Below are positions 44,443-55,731 of a stretch of DNA of 64,000 nucleotides, in pieces (position 1 is the first letter of the stretch; each line of letters begins with the position of its first letter). Made by a program: the position numbers and the translations under genes. Source of the DNA: Prorocentrum cordatum (taxonomy: Eukaryota > Sar > Dinophyceae > Prorocentrales > Prorocentraceae); assembly GCA_963575745.1 (NCBI GenBank), contig CAUYUJ010014191.1, forward strand, positions 319,385-383,384. The letters run 5' to 3'. Below the pieces are notes generated by a model. It made no database searches and was not told the origin of the DNA. It worked only from the letters and a program-made list of their open reading frames with translations.

Positions 44443-44706
44443 GAAACGCCACAGACTCGGACCTGTTCCTGCTAATACCGTCTTCGAAGCAGCCTAGAAC
44501 CCAAGCGCGCGCGCGCGAAGCGCGCGTGGTTCCCCAGATCCCCAGACGAGCGGCGGCGACGGACGGCGACGGGCGGCCCCGCCCGCAAAAGCCGCCCCTG
44601 GTCCCGAGATGGTCAAGCCAAGTAAGGACCCCTAAGTGCAAGCACTGTTTGGGGAAACTTGAGGGGCTTCGGCGCCCCAGGATCCCCAGGTGGTTTTAGG
44701 AATGCG

Positions 44707-45537
44707 GAAGCGAGTGAAAACACGTGGCTTCCCAGCGCCCCAGTGCGGGACAAGCGTGAAAACATGTTGGTTCCGAATTCACGCCCGAGAGCTGGACAAG
44801 CGTGAAAACACTGGGGTTCTTGATGCCCCAGGGCGGGACACGCGTGAAAACACGTGGGTCCCTCACGCCTCAGGGCGGGACACGCGTGAAGACATAATTA
44901 TGAGTTCCTAACGCTCCAGAGCGGGACAGCCGTGAAAACACGTGGGTTCCTACCGCCTCAGAGGGTGATAAACGTGAAAGCGCATGGGTTCCTAACGGCC
45001 TGGAGCGGGACATTGGTGAAAATCATGGGTTCTTAACGCCCACGAGGGGGACAAGCGTGAACACAAGAGTTCATAGCGCCCCAGGGTGGGACAAGCTAAT
45101 AACGTGTGGGTTCCGAACGTTTCAGAGCGGGACACGCGTGAAAACATTGGGTTTCTTGATACCCCAGAGCGGGACAGACGTTAAAACATGTGGGTGTCTT
45201 AACGCCTTGGTGCGGGACACGCGTGAAAGCATATGAGTTCCTAACGCTCAAGAGCGGGACAGGCGTGAAAACATATGGGTCCCTAACGATCCAGAGCGGG
45301 ACAATGGTGATCACCATGGGTTCCTAACGCCCTTGAGGTGGACAAGCGTGAAAACATTTGAATTCCGAACGCCCCAGGGCGGGACGAGCTAAAAACGTGT
45401 GGCGGGACACGCGTGAAAACACGGTCCCAACGCCTCAGAGCGGGACAGGCGTGAAAATACGTGGGTTCCTGACGCCCCAGAGCGGGACAAGCAGGACAAC
45501 ACGTAGGTTCTTAACGCCCCAGAGCGAGACGGCGTAT
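44707..45537 (+). repeat. ~42-bp minisatellite (unit 2 copy)
   Basis: Same units in the same order as 34835-35665. The one difference I noticed is C to T near 45509. Confidence 0.9.
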
Positions 45538-46099
45538 GCCCCTCCCCCCTCGGCGCGCCCCCTGACTTGTCCTCTGTCACGTTCCCTCGCTTGTCCCCTA
45601 GCGCTTTCCCTGCCCGTTCCGTGGCGCGTCCCCTGCCACGTCCCTTGACACGTCCCCTGGCGCATCCCCTAGTGCGCCCCTGGCACAGTCCATGGCGCGT
45701 CCATGCGCCCTGCGCCCCGTGTCGTCTCATCCCGCTTCGGAATTGAGTCGGATTTTGAGCTCGAGTTGATGGTTTCTTTTGCGACCTTCGACTTGAGCCA
45801 GCTTGAGGCGATTTGGGCCGTCTCGCAGCTCGAGCTTGAATTCCAAATCAGTTCGGGCAGGTCCCGTGGCGCATCCCTCTGGCACATCGCGCGGCGCGCT
45901 GGCACGTTCATTGGCACGTTAGGTGGCGCGTCCACTGGCACGCCACTGTGCGGCGCGGCACAGCGCATAGCAGCAAAACACAGCCCTTGGCACAGTGTCA
46001 TCACCATTGATATTCCAGTGGCTTACGCCATTCCGCCGACCCCCATAAAGAGTGAGTGTTTGAGAGGATCGTGGAAGTGTTATATATAGTGTGTCAGGA

Positions 46100-46642
46100 G
46101 CCTCCTGGATGAATCTGACTGTCTCTTGGGATGCCTCTCTGGGGCCTCGTGGAGAACTCTTGGGGGCATGTGGGAGGCTTTTTGGCGCCTCGTGGAGGCC
46201 TCTGGGAGGCTTCTAGGGGGCGTCTTGGAGGCCCCTTGGGGCCTGTTGGAGGGCCCTCGGGGGCTTCTGGGGGGCTCGAGGGGCGATCTCGGTGGGAAAG
46301 GCTCGAAATGTCAGTTCGTATTTCCCCCTTGGGCATTCTTGGAGCCCTCCTAGGGCCCTCCAGGGGCTGTATTGGGTTGTCTTGGGGGGCCCCTGGGGCT
46401 GTCTTTAGGCCCTCTTGGGCCGTCTTGGGGGCATCATGGGCCGTCTTGGCACGATCTTGGAGGCCACTTGGGCCGTCGTGTTCGCTGTCAAAACGAAAAA
46501 TGCACATGAGCTGAAGTCATACGTTTCCCAATAGGAATGGGATGATTTTGGCCTCTTGGGGCCCTCTCGACGATCCTCTAGAGGCGCTTTTGAGCTGTCT
46601 TGGGGGCGTCGTGGGCAATTTTGAAGCCATCTCCGTCGTGGG
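46100..46642 (-). repeat. CCCAAGACGG family, antisense (unit 2 copy)
   Basis: Counterpart of 36228-36770. The low-similarity DNA at 45538-46099 and 46643-47066 matches its unit-1 partner and holds no recognised gene. Confidence 0.7.
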
Positions 46643-47066
46643 CCGGGGGTATGTTGACGAACTCGTTCCCCCCCCATCCTAGAATGGCGTTTTTGGACCC
46701 CAGGGGAGGGGAAAGGGGGAGGGGGAGGGGGACATCCAAATGTCTCACACGCCTTTTCACCCCCGGCAAGCGGGGGCTGGCGGATCTTCAGCACTGCCAT
46801 TGTCCATCACCCAATCGAGGTGCTGGGAAACATTTCCATGCCTCGCAGTTCTAAATCCCTTTCCGGTTTCGTGTGTCGATCATTTCCGTTTCCGTGCCGA
46901 TCTAGGTGACGGAAATGGCCAGGTAAAAGTGATCACGTTCTGGGTTGGGCGAACAATCTTCCAGGGTGGGTCGGGGAGGAGCGGCGAAAAAGCAGGTCTA
47001 ACCGCCCTTTAGGTGCCCAAGTTGGCAGCCTCACCCCGCAAAGGGCGCGGACCCAAGGTTCTCTTT

Positions 47067-47182
47067 TAGTTGTGCCCCCGCGAAAAGTTTGCGAGAGTCC
47101 AGACTTCCCGCGAAAAAATCGCGAGGGTCCAGACCTCCCGCGAAGAATGCGCGAGAGCCCCGGCCTCCCGCGAACGATCCAG
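47067..47182. repeat. ~37-bp tandem repeat with internal stem (unit 2 copy)
   Basis: Counterpart of 37195-37310. 47183-48023 matches 37311-38151, including the ATCATGGC palindrome. Confidence 0.75.
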
Positions 47183-48023
47183 AAGAATCCTCCCCAATGT
47201 GTAATTTCCTTGTCTTCCTGCACGTCCACTTCGGCACCGCCTGATCCCTGGGCTTCGCCCTCGCCCGGCCGCGTGAGGCCCCGCCTTCTTCCGCCCTTTC
47301 TCTGCTAATTAAAGCTGTGCGCGTCCCGCTTAGCTTTCAGCGGAAGAGGTTCGCTCTCGCCCTGCAGATCAAAAAAGTAATTTCCTTGTCCTTGTAGGCA
47401 CACCCCTGACCACGTCTCCGTGCCTCGCAGTTCAAAGCCCCTTTCCGGGTTCGTTGGTCGATCATGTTCCACGGCTCGCCGCGCCCCGCAAAGCTTCGCC
47501 GACCGATCCCGGAGGCTCCCGCAGAGTCCCCTGGAGGCCCTGCGATCGGGGGCGGCAGAGAGGGGGTTGATGATTATCGGGGGTGGACAGAACCCCCAAC
47601 AGTGACACGTCGATTAGTGAATTGTCCTTTTTCGGTTCCCGAGAGGGCGCCGCGGCCGTTATTTTCCAGGCTCGCGCCCGCCAGGTTTGGGCCTCAGGTC
47701 GTTTTCACTAAACCACGTTTTACTAAGGGGAGGTCTGTCCATCCCCGAGATTAGGGGGGGGATATCATGGCGCGGGCCATGATCTCTCCCCAGATTTCAT
47801 GGCGCCTCTTCTTCTTTTATTACGTCCTTGGCCCCCCCTTGGGCCGCGCACATGCGGCCGGCCATGATTTGCACCCCCCCCCTCTTGGACGCCCCCCTCT
47901 TGGCCGCCCCAGATGGGAGGCCTCCAACCCAGAGAGGGTCATCAGAGAGGTCCGACCGCCTATGCGGGGCCCCAAAATATACACCACCACCAGGCGGCCA
48001 TAGGAAAGGAACAAATCATGCGC

Positions 48024-48559
48024 GAGATTTGACGCACCCTGCAAACCACCGCCGAAACAGTCATCTAATCAGCCCCCATGACAGGAAGCCAGCCCGCGGT
48101 GGTGATGTATATGCGTGGGCCCCGATATCCTCGATCCGTCCTCCCTCTGGGAGTCCGCCCCATTCTCGCCTCGCCCGCCCGCTCTGCTTCAAGCGCCGCC
48201 GCGAGCCGGGGCCAGCTCAGGGCAGCGCCGCCTCGGCATCTTACCAAACGTAGGAATCGCGGCCTCTTCAGGGTACTGCCTTGCTCTCTCACTTTTTCTG
48301 TCTGGGAGGAGGATGGAGGGAGGGATGGAGGGAGGATGTGGGAGGATGCGAGGGAGGGAGGAAGAGGAGGAGGAAGACAGACAGACATGGGACGAGGAGG
48401 AGGAGGAAATGGAAGGCGTGAGCAGGCGGGCTCGGAGTTCTCACCACAGGATGACCAGCTTGAGCCACGTGCGCTGCATCCAAAGGATGGCCTAGGGCGC
48501 ATCGTCTTCCGTATCCCTCTTCGCCCTACTGCCGCCCCAAGAACCACCCTCGCGATTTC
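48024..48559. other. Unassigned sequence with a short purine tract
   Basis: Near 48100-48130 a GGTGGTGATGTATATGCG stretch is roughly complementary to ATATACACCACCACC at the end of duplication unit 2, making an imperfect inverted repeat around 48050. A GGAGGGAGGATG-rich tract lies at 48300-48420. Confidence 0.4.
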
Positions 48560-50260
48560 GAACATCTTAGCGGTTGGGACGCCCTGTCCAGACATCGCCT
48601 ATCCGGAGGCCCTGGGCGTCTCCCCTCCCAAGGGCGACCTGGCTCATGGAGGACATGGCGATCGGCTGCGTGCGCTCGTGGGCTCACCTGCGGCGGCACA
48701 GCCACTCAGCCTCAGGAGCGCCAGCAAGAAGATCATCTCTGCGGCGGCTAGCGTCTCCCTGCGGGCAGCGATCGAGCAGCGCGCTGAGCAGGCGCAGCGC
48801 GGCTTCGCACCGGGCCGGCAGCTGGTCGACAACATCGCCAGCCTGGACAGCGAGGTCCGGTTGCTCTGCCTCGAGGCGGCCAGGGGGCCACATCGGGTGA
48901 TGAGATCTCCCGCGCCTTCGGAGACTCCTGAAACGGATTTCCTGCCCATGCAGCTCGCGTGCGACTACGCACAGGCCTTCGCCTCCGTCTCGCACTCGCG
49001 GCCGTTCACCGCCCTGCTGAGCTGGGGGGCCCCGCAGGGGCTGACGCTCTGCTGCGGATGCGCTACTTCGCCACGGAGGTGCTGTCGACGGCGGCCGGGC
49101 GCAGGCAGATGTTCACATTCGGGAAGGGCACGTTGCAGGGCGATCCGTCTTCGGGCTCCGTCTTCATCTTGGTCATCGATTTCTTCATTGTGGACTTGCG
49201 CCGCCACCTCGTGGAGAGAGGGGGGGGTCCCACCATTGGTGCGTCGCCGATGCCGGCGCCGCCGCGCGGGGGCCCGCTGGGCTGAGGGTCTTGGGTCGCG
49301 TCTTTCGCGCTTGTCAGACGTTAGCGAAGCTCCGCCTCAATGCAGCCGAATGCCAGCTCGTGTCGCTGTGGGCGCCGCCGTCAGCCGAAGCCTTCGCTTT
49401 CGCTGCGCTTGACTCGGAGGCTGCTGCGCCGGGCTGGAGCAGTTTCATGGCCAAGGGCGAGCTGGAGGCGCTGGGCTTCTTGCTGGGCCCGAATGTCTCG
49501 GAGGCGGAAGTCTGGACACCACGCGCGGCGACGCGGCGACGGGGCGTTCGCCGCCTGGCGGGCCCCCCCCTGGACGCGAGGACCCTGGGCACCCTCTGCC
49601 GCGATCAGGCCTTCAGCAAGATGACGTATACAGCCCAGATTGATGTCGTGGCCCAGAGGCGCGGAGAACGAGCGCGAGCGGTGCCTCCCCGTTTCGCTCT
49701 TCAGGGCCTCGGCCTCGTGGCTCACCCGAACTGCTTGGGCCAACGTGGGCAAGTGGGGAGGTACCAAGGTCGCCCCGATGGAATTCGCGGCTCGCGCCGC
49801 TTCGGCGCGCGCGGCGACGAAGACGTCTTCTTCCTGGCGCTGCTGGGCGCCGCTGCTGCTCGACGGCACCGCGGACAGCTTGGCAGCCACTGAGCGAGGC
49901 GCTGCCCAGGATGAGCGGCGCGGAGCGCCGATGTGGTGGGCCGGGCCGCCCGCGGCCCTTCTCCGCGCTTCGGCCGTTGCTGAAGCTGCCCGGCTGGTGC
50001 AAGCCACAGAGCCTCTTCGCTTCGTGGCGTCGTTCACTTTCTCCTTCTCGGGGCCCGCTCGTCGCTTCTCGGGTGCGAAAGTCGTGCCCAATCACCCCCG
50101 AACGTCTCTCCACCTCCTCATGGGGCTACACTTGCGCAGTGCTCGAGCGCGCGCCGCCGTCGCGGCGCGCTGCAGTCGCGCGGGCCCAGCGCCCGCGTTA
50201 GGACTGGGCTGTCTCTTTGATGCACGGGCGCAGGATGTCGTGGGGCCTCTCAACAATCGC
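48560..50260 (+). pseudogene. LINE-like (non-LTR) reverse transcriptase remnant
   Basis: Collinear RT motifs in changing frames are AQRGFAPGRQLVDNIASLD (near 48800), then MQLACDYAQAFASVSHS (motif A, first Asp, near 48950), FGKGTLQGDPSSGSVFILVI (motif B, near 49120) and a motif-C position reading CVADAG (near 49228). After that come GLRVLGRVFRACQTLAKLRL and LGFLLGP. CVADAG replaces the usual ADD, so one catalytic Asp is gone. The region from 49600 continues with a Trp/Ala-rich post-RT segment (VSLFRASASWLTRTAWANVG). The order and the QGDP box are typical of non-LTR elements, and the copy is decayed. Confidence 0.7.
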
Positions 50261-50264
50261 TGAA

Positions 50265-50930
50265 GAAAGCGCGCAATTCGGGGTCGCGGGCGCGCGGCGG
50301 CGAACGGATTGCGGCTCGCCTTCCACTTCTGAAGCCGGGCGCGCATCTGCGAGGGGAACGCGCTGCGCAAGTGCTGGCGCGCCATCGAACGCGCTAGTTC
50401 GCGCGGGCCTCGCGTCTGTCTGCGGCGGCTGACCCCCTGCCCCGGAGTCGCCGCGGCGACGCGAGGGGCGAGCATCATGCTTTCATGCCTCGCTGCGACG
50501 CCGCCCGCCGGGGCCCGCGCGTCCGCCGCCGCCGCCCAGTAGTCTCGGCCCCGGGTTCAGTCGCGCAGCGCTGCTCCGCTCGCGCTCGATTGTCTGGCAC
50601 TCTTGCTTTGGCGCCGCGCTGTTCCATTCAGGACTGAGCAATGCGCTGGCGGGAGATCATTGCGTTGGTCAGCGTCTCTCCGCGCCCGACAAGCAAATGG
50701 CGCGCGTGGAACTCGATGGCGACCCTTTACACGCAGAGCTCCGCGCCGATAATCGCTCGCTGAGCGCGTGCGCTCGCTTGTTCGATGACGCGCCGCGCTT
50801 TGATGTTCTGCCCGCCCGACGCGACCTGCCCATCGGGGCCCGCCCGCCCCGCCCTGCCAGCCCGGCCCGACCCGGCCGTTTCGGCGTGCGCGTGCCAATT
50901 CGACGACGCATTCTTCTTGGGGATTATTAT
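50265..50930. repeat. GC-rich dispersed repeat, copy 1
   Basis: GCGCAATTCGGGGTCGCGGG, TCTGAAGCCGGGCGCGCATC and, further on, GTTCGATGACGCGCCGCG and CGACGACGCATTCTTCTT. The same segments in the same order recur at 53580-55270. No gene is evident. Confidence 0.6.
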
Positions 50931-50934
50931 TACA

Positions 50935-51495
50935 TTGTTGTAGGACTCCTTGGGATCCCTTTGGGATATTCGAGGTTTCCTTCGGATTCCTGCATTCTCA
51001 GGGCCCTGATCGGACGGCTCCGGATTCCGACTGAATTCTGATAGTTCGGATTCTGTCGGGGTTTTTAGGGGGACCCCTCGGGATTCCTATAGCAGTCCAT
51101 TAGGTTTCTTCAGGATTCTCCAGGATTGCCCATGGATTCTTGTGGGAATCCTTCGGGCGCCTTAGGATCCCGCCACGATCCCTAGAAGATTCTTGTAGGA
51201 TGGACTCGTTCGGGTTTTTGTTGGGGCTCCTTCGGATTCCCAGAGCATTCCTAACGGTTTCTCTAGGATGCCTAAAGGATGCCCATGAGATTCCTTCGGA
51301 TACACGAGGATCGCGCTGCGATCGCTCTAGGATTCCAATCGGACGCCGTTGCGTTCCCAGAGTGGTTTGGCATGAATCAAAGAACCCTGATGATTGTGTA
51401 AAGGATTCCGTGAGATATCCTGCAGAATCCCACGTGGCCCCCCGCGGGTGCCAAAAGGATCCCCGTAAGATTCTCGCAGGATTCCATAGAGTCGC
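50935..51495. repeat. Degenerate GGATTCC repeat
   Basis: Dozens of GGATTCC/AGGATTC/GGATCC words at irregular 10-30 bp spacing. A shorter stretch of the same texture lies at 54605-54805. Confidence 0.65.
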
Positions 51496-51986
51496 AGGTG
51501 GTTTGGCCGCGCCGAGAGGGAACAAATATAGAGGACACGGCGCGTCCACTGGTTTTTTTTTCCGCGATTGGCGAGACCCCGCCAAGTTGGTTTTGCGGAG
51601 CGCTTCCGTTCTGAAGAATTGGAAAACGGCCCCTTACGAATTAAAACACAACGAAGAAACAAGTGGAACATGGAACGGGTTATTTTCATGTCCTTTTTTG
51701 TCGCTGCCCCGGGCTTTCGCATTCTGCTGCTTGATCCCAGCGCGGCGGCCGCGATGGAAGTTCTTCCAGGTCATGTTATCCCCGCGCGCGTTTTCTGCGA
51801 GCGTTCGTTGGCTTTCAACTAGATGGCCTTTGGGCGGGGCGGGCCCGACGCGCGCGCGGCGCGCGTTCCCGTGTGCGCCCTCCTTCCAGCATTCTCTTCA
51901 GGGGGTTCCCTGTCGCGGCGCTATTCCGCTCGCGCTCGAATGCGTGGTTCTCTGCGTTGGAGGCCATTTCCTTATTGCTTGGGGCA
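51496..51986. other. Unassigned sequence
   Basis: An open plus-strand frame spans it, but the translation resembles no family I know. Confidence 0.4.
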
Positions 51987-52338
51987 TGACGGGCGTCATG
52001 GCCCCCGCTCCCCCCCCCTTATGACGCAACGCTCCCCCCCCCAGTGCGCTCTGGGCTCTGCCGCCGTGCACACCGGGATCCGCGTAGGTGTTCGCGTAAG
52101 AATCCGCATAGGAGTCTGGTCCGCAGTCGCCGTCGTCGTCGTTATCACTCGTAGCTCGTCGCTCATCGTCGTCGTGCGCGCGGATGCGGCTGGAGCCTGT
52201 TATTTGTTTTGGCCGATCGCGGCAATCATCTGCGGGGGTGTGGAGGGGGTCGATGACATGATGTTTCGCGCTGGCGGTTTCTGGGGATGCTTAGGAAAGA
52301 CGGAGGACGGGTAGCACCAGCATGTAGGTGGCGATCTG

Positions 52339-52620
52339 CACCACAACGCCTGTGTACACCACAGTGCCTGCGTGCACCACAGCGCCAGTGTACACCACGC
52401 CACCTACGTACACCACGGCAGCCGCGTGCAACACAGCGTCAGTTTGTGCCACCGTGCTCGCGGACACAACAGCTATTGTGTACACCGCAGCGCCTGCGTA
52501 CACCACATCAGCCGTGTGCAGCACAGCACCAGTGTACACCATAATGCCCGCGTGCATTGCAGTGCCTGTGTACACCACGGTGCCTGTGTGCACCACAACA
52601 ACCGTGTGCAACACAACGCC
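52339..52620 (+). repeat. 18-bp tandem repeat, left arm of the foldback
   Basis: About 16 units of the type GTACACCACAGCGCCTGC. Frames across it read as Val-Tyr-Thr-Thr-Ala-Pro hexapeptides but have no start context or domain. Confidence 0.85.
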
Positions 52621-53059
52621 ACACTTGCATATCGAATGTTAGCAGGAATCCGTATGACGAAATGGAGCGCTTGTGGATTCCACAAAAAAATACAATGGAA
52701 TCGTTATGGACAAAGGAGCGCCGCTGGAATCGACCAGTTGTCCCGAGTCCGCCCGCATCACCCTAACTTACCCCATCTGCGTCCAGGAGGCTCCAGCGGA
52801 ATTGGCCGTGCGGGAACCAAGTGGACCGATTCGGTAGACCATTATGCGGTGCACTGCGCGCTGAATTGCGCACGTGCGCTGTAACAGGCGGTAAGGAGGA
52901 GCAGGAAAAGGAGGAGGAGGAGGAGGAGGAGGAAAAGGGGAGGAGGAAGAGGAGGAGGAGGAGGGTGAGGAAGAGGAGGAGGAGGTGTATATGGAGGTGG
53001 AGGCGGAGGAGGAGGGAAGAGGGAAGAACGTCGCATTCGATTATCAGCACTGTTTTGCA
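52621..53059. other. Foldback centre: unassigned sequence plus (GGA)n
   Basis: 52895-53020 is a GGA-rich microsatellite. The remainder shows no recognisable feature. Confidence 0.5.
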
Positions 53060-53330
53060 CGCAGGCAGCGTTGCACGCGGATGCTGTGGTGTAGACAGGC
53101 GGCGTGGTGTGCACAGGCGCTGCGGTGCACGCAAGCACTGTGGTGTACACAGGCGCTCTGTTGCACATGGTTGCTGCGGTGTACACATGTACACCGGCGC
53201 TGTAGTGTACGCAAGCACTGTGGTGTACACAGGCGTTGCGTGGCACACGGTTCTTGCGGTATACGCAAGAATTGTGGTGTTCGCGCGCGTTGTGGTGCAC
53301 GCGAGCGATGTGTACAAAGGCGCAGTCGGG
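53060..53330 (-). repeat. 18-bp tandem repeat, right arm of the foldback
   Basis: About 15 units such as GCACTGTGGTGTACACAG, the reverse complement of the left-arm unit. A (CGTCGTCG)n/CTCGTCG tract follows at 53355-53415. Confidence 0.85.
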
Positions 53331-53579
53331 CAGATCGCCACCTACATTTTGCTCGCGTCGTCCTCGTCGTCGTCGTCGTTCGTCGCTCGTCGCTCGTCGC
53401 TCGTCGCTCGTCGCGTCGTGCGCGCGGGCGCGGCTGTGGTGCTGGAGCCACATGGCGGGGGGGAGCGTTACGTCATACCCCCCCCATTACGCCCGTCATC
53501 GCCGAGCATAAAGAAACGCTTTCTTGACGCAGCACGGGTCTATGGCGACTGAGCGATGCAATGGCGGGGTTTTATTTCG

Positions 53580-55270
53580 TCTCTGAGCAATCGCTAAAGC
53601 GCGCAACTCGGTCGCAGGCGCGCGGCAGCAAACATACCTTGGCCCGCCTTCCACGTCTGACGCCGGGTGCGCATCTGCGAGAACGCACGCTACGCAAGTG
53701 CTGGCGTGCCTTCGCGACCGGCGATGGCAGCGCAAGTACTTCGCGGGGCACCAAAGGGCCGCGTCAGCCTGGAGCCGCCGGCCCCCGGCCCCGAAGTCGC
53801 CACGGCGACGCTCGGGGCGAACGTCGCGCTTTCGCGTCTCGCCGCGACGCCGCCCGCCAGGGTCCGCGCGCTCGCGGCCGCCGCCCAGTAGTCTCAGCAA
53901 GGGGGGAGTTCAATGCCTCGCGGTGTCTGACAAGCGAATGCATGCTGTTCGGGGTCATACCGACCTCCGTCGGAGCGCGCGCGGCATTTGATGGCGACCC
54001 TCATCGCGCTGAGCTCCGCAGCGCGCGCGCTCGCGTGCGAGGGCCCGCCGCCGCGACTGGGGGGCCGCTCTCCGCGCCCCAGGTGAAACGCGCGGCCCGC
54101 CATGCGGCGCCACGATTGTCCACCTGGGCGCGTCGACGCAGCGGGCGCGGCGCGGCGCTGGGCGCGGGCGGCAAACGCTAGCAGCGGGCGCCATCGAGGA
54201 TGGCCGCTATATAAGCGACGCGCGTGCAAGGCCAGCGTCGCTAAAGGAAGCTACGAAGCTTTCACTTCGGGGCCGCAGGCTCGCTGCAGCGAACATATTC
54301 GGGCTCGCCGTCCGCGTCTGAAGCCGAGCGCGCGTCTGCGCGGGCGCGCGCTGCGCGAGTGCCGGAGCGCCTTCGCGACTGGCGATTGCAGCGCGCGCGC
54401 TTTGCGCGGCTGCCGCCCGCTCGACCCGCGCCGCCCGCCCGACCCCGCCCGCGCGTCAGGGCGCGCGCGCTCGTTCGACGACGCGCCATGCTTTTACGTT
54501 TCGCCCGCGCGACGCGCGATCCGACTCTTAGGGCCCGTCCGCCCCGCCCCGCCCGCCCGCCCCGACCCGCCCGTTCAGGTGCGCGCGCGTCACTTCGACG
54601 ACGCAGTCTTCTCCAGGGTTCCTATGGAATCATTGTGGGATTCCGCGGGCTCCCTTAAGAATCCACCAGGTTCCCCTCGCTGTCTGACAGGATTCTCAGG
54701 ATTCCGATTGGATGTTTAGGATTCCTTTTCGGTTCGAATTGTTGGGATTCTTCCAGGGTCTTAGAGGCTCCGCGGGATTCCTACAACATTCCCATAGGTT
54801 TGATGCGTCAGCGCAGCTGGCGCCGCGAAGCGCGACGCGGCGCGGGACGCTGGCGGCAAACGCTAGCAGCGGGCGCCATCGAGGATGGCCGCTAGACGGA
54901 AGACGCGAGCGCAAGGCTGGCGTCGCTGCAGGATGCGTTCACTTCGGGGCCGCAGGCTCGCTTCAGCGAACATATTCGGGCTCGCCTTCCGCGTCTGAAG
55001 CCGAGCGCGCGTCTGCGCGGGGGCGCGCTGCGCGAGTGCCGCCGCGCCTTCGCGACTGGCGATTGCAGCGCGCGTGCTTTGCGCGGCCGCCGCCCGCTCG
55101 ACCCGCGCCGCCCGCCCGACCCCGCCCGCGCGTTGGCGCGCGCGCTAGTTCGACGATGCGCCATGCTTTTACGTTTCGCCCGCGCGACGCGCGATCCGAC
55201 TCACGGCCATTGCGACCCGCCCGTTCGGGTGCGCGCGCGTCACTTCGACGACGCAGTCTTCTCTAGGGTT
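53580..55270. repeat. GC-rich dispersed repeat, copies 2-4 in partial tandem
   Basis: Three units starting near 53600, 54265 and 54945 share GCAGGCGCG/GCAGGCTCGC and the TCTGAAGCCGAGCGCGCGTC, GCCTTCGCGACTGGCGATTG, CATGCTTTTACGTTTCGCCC and CTTCGACGACGCAGTCTTCT segments. ACGCTAGCAGCGGGCGCCAT recurs about 680 bp apart (about 54176 and 54862). A GGATTCC-rich stretch separates the last two. Open frames are Arg/Ala-rich by composition. Confidence 0.65.
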
Positions 55271-55280
55271 CTTATTGATT

Positions 55281-55426
55281 GGGAACATGACAGATCGCCA
55301 TCTCGCGGCCCTCCGCAGATCGTTTCGCACAAAGTTGCCCCGAGTGCCCCCTTGAATCGACGACGACGACGAAGACGACGACGACGACGACGACGCCAGC
55401 GCGCCCCAATAGGCGACGACGACATT

Positions 55427-55463
<37 letters not shown>

Positions 55464-55696
55464 CACACCCCAACAGGCTCCCCCAAACGCCCCAAACCCA
55501 TGCTCGCATAAGGCCTTCTGGGAACTCGGCTCATACGGCCTCCGCCCCCCTACACAACCATTTTCCTCGAAGGCCTTTCGGAATGCAGATTGGCATGCGT
55601 GGACTGTGGTCAACTACTTCAGTGGAGCAGTGAATTCGTCAAGGCCTGGGGCCTGCTAGAACCTGAGCACGCGCGAAGCGCGCGCGATGGTTCTAG
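55281..55696 (+). repeat. Hairpin-ended retroposon-like repeat, copy 3
   Basis: GGGAACATGACAGATCGCC, CTCGCGGCCCTCCGCAGATC, a GAC tract (55356-55462), CCTTCTGGGAACTCGGCTC and CAGTGGAGCAGTGAATTCGT, ending in the hairpin. It is diverged from copies 1 and 2 and lies outside the duplication, so it is an independent insertion. Confidence 0.65.
55656..55696. repeat. 41-bp hairpin element, perfect outer arms
   Basis: CTAGAACC and GGTTCTAG are exact complements, and CGCGCG arms flank an AAG loop. This is the best-preserved copy. Confidence 0.9.
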
Positions 55697-55699
55697 TAG

Positions 55700-55731
<32 letters not shown>

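Larger units (their letters stand above)
38153..48023. repeat. ~10-kb tandem duplication, unit 2
   Basis: Near-identical direct copy of unit 1, ending at AAATCATGCGC. It includes a 5'-truncated copy of the YR element (gag-like frames and A1 only), the retroposon-like repeat, the microsatellites and the 42-bp satellite. Truncation at the unit boundary shows the duplication followed insertion of the YR element, unless the repeat is an assembly artefact. Confidence 0.95.
51987..53499. repeat. ~1.5-kb foldback (inverted-repeat) structure
   Basis: The outer arms are TGACGGGCGTCATGG...TATGACGCAACGCTCCCC (51987-52041) and, inverted, GGGAGCGTTACGTCATA...ACGCCCGTCA (53454-53499). Further in, ATGTAGGTGGCGATCTG (52322-52338) is matched by its exact complement (53331-53347). 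Each of these borders an 18-bp array, and the two arrays are inverted relative to each other. The centre is unrelated and purine-rich. I see no transposase. Confidence 0.75.

Noticed and set aside
53561-55633. Arg/Ala/Pro-rich frames in the GC-rich repeats
   Set aside because: They repeat with the DNA unit, are open on both strands and show no domain.
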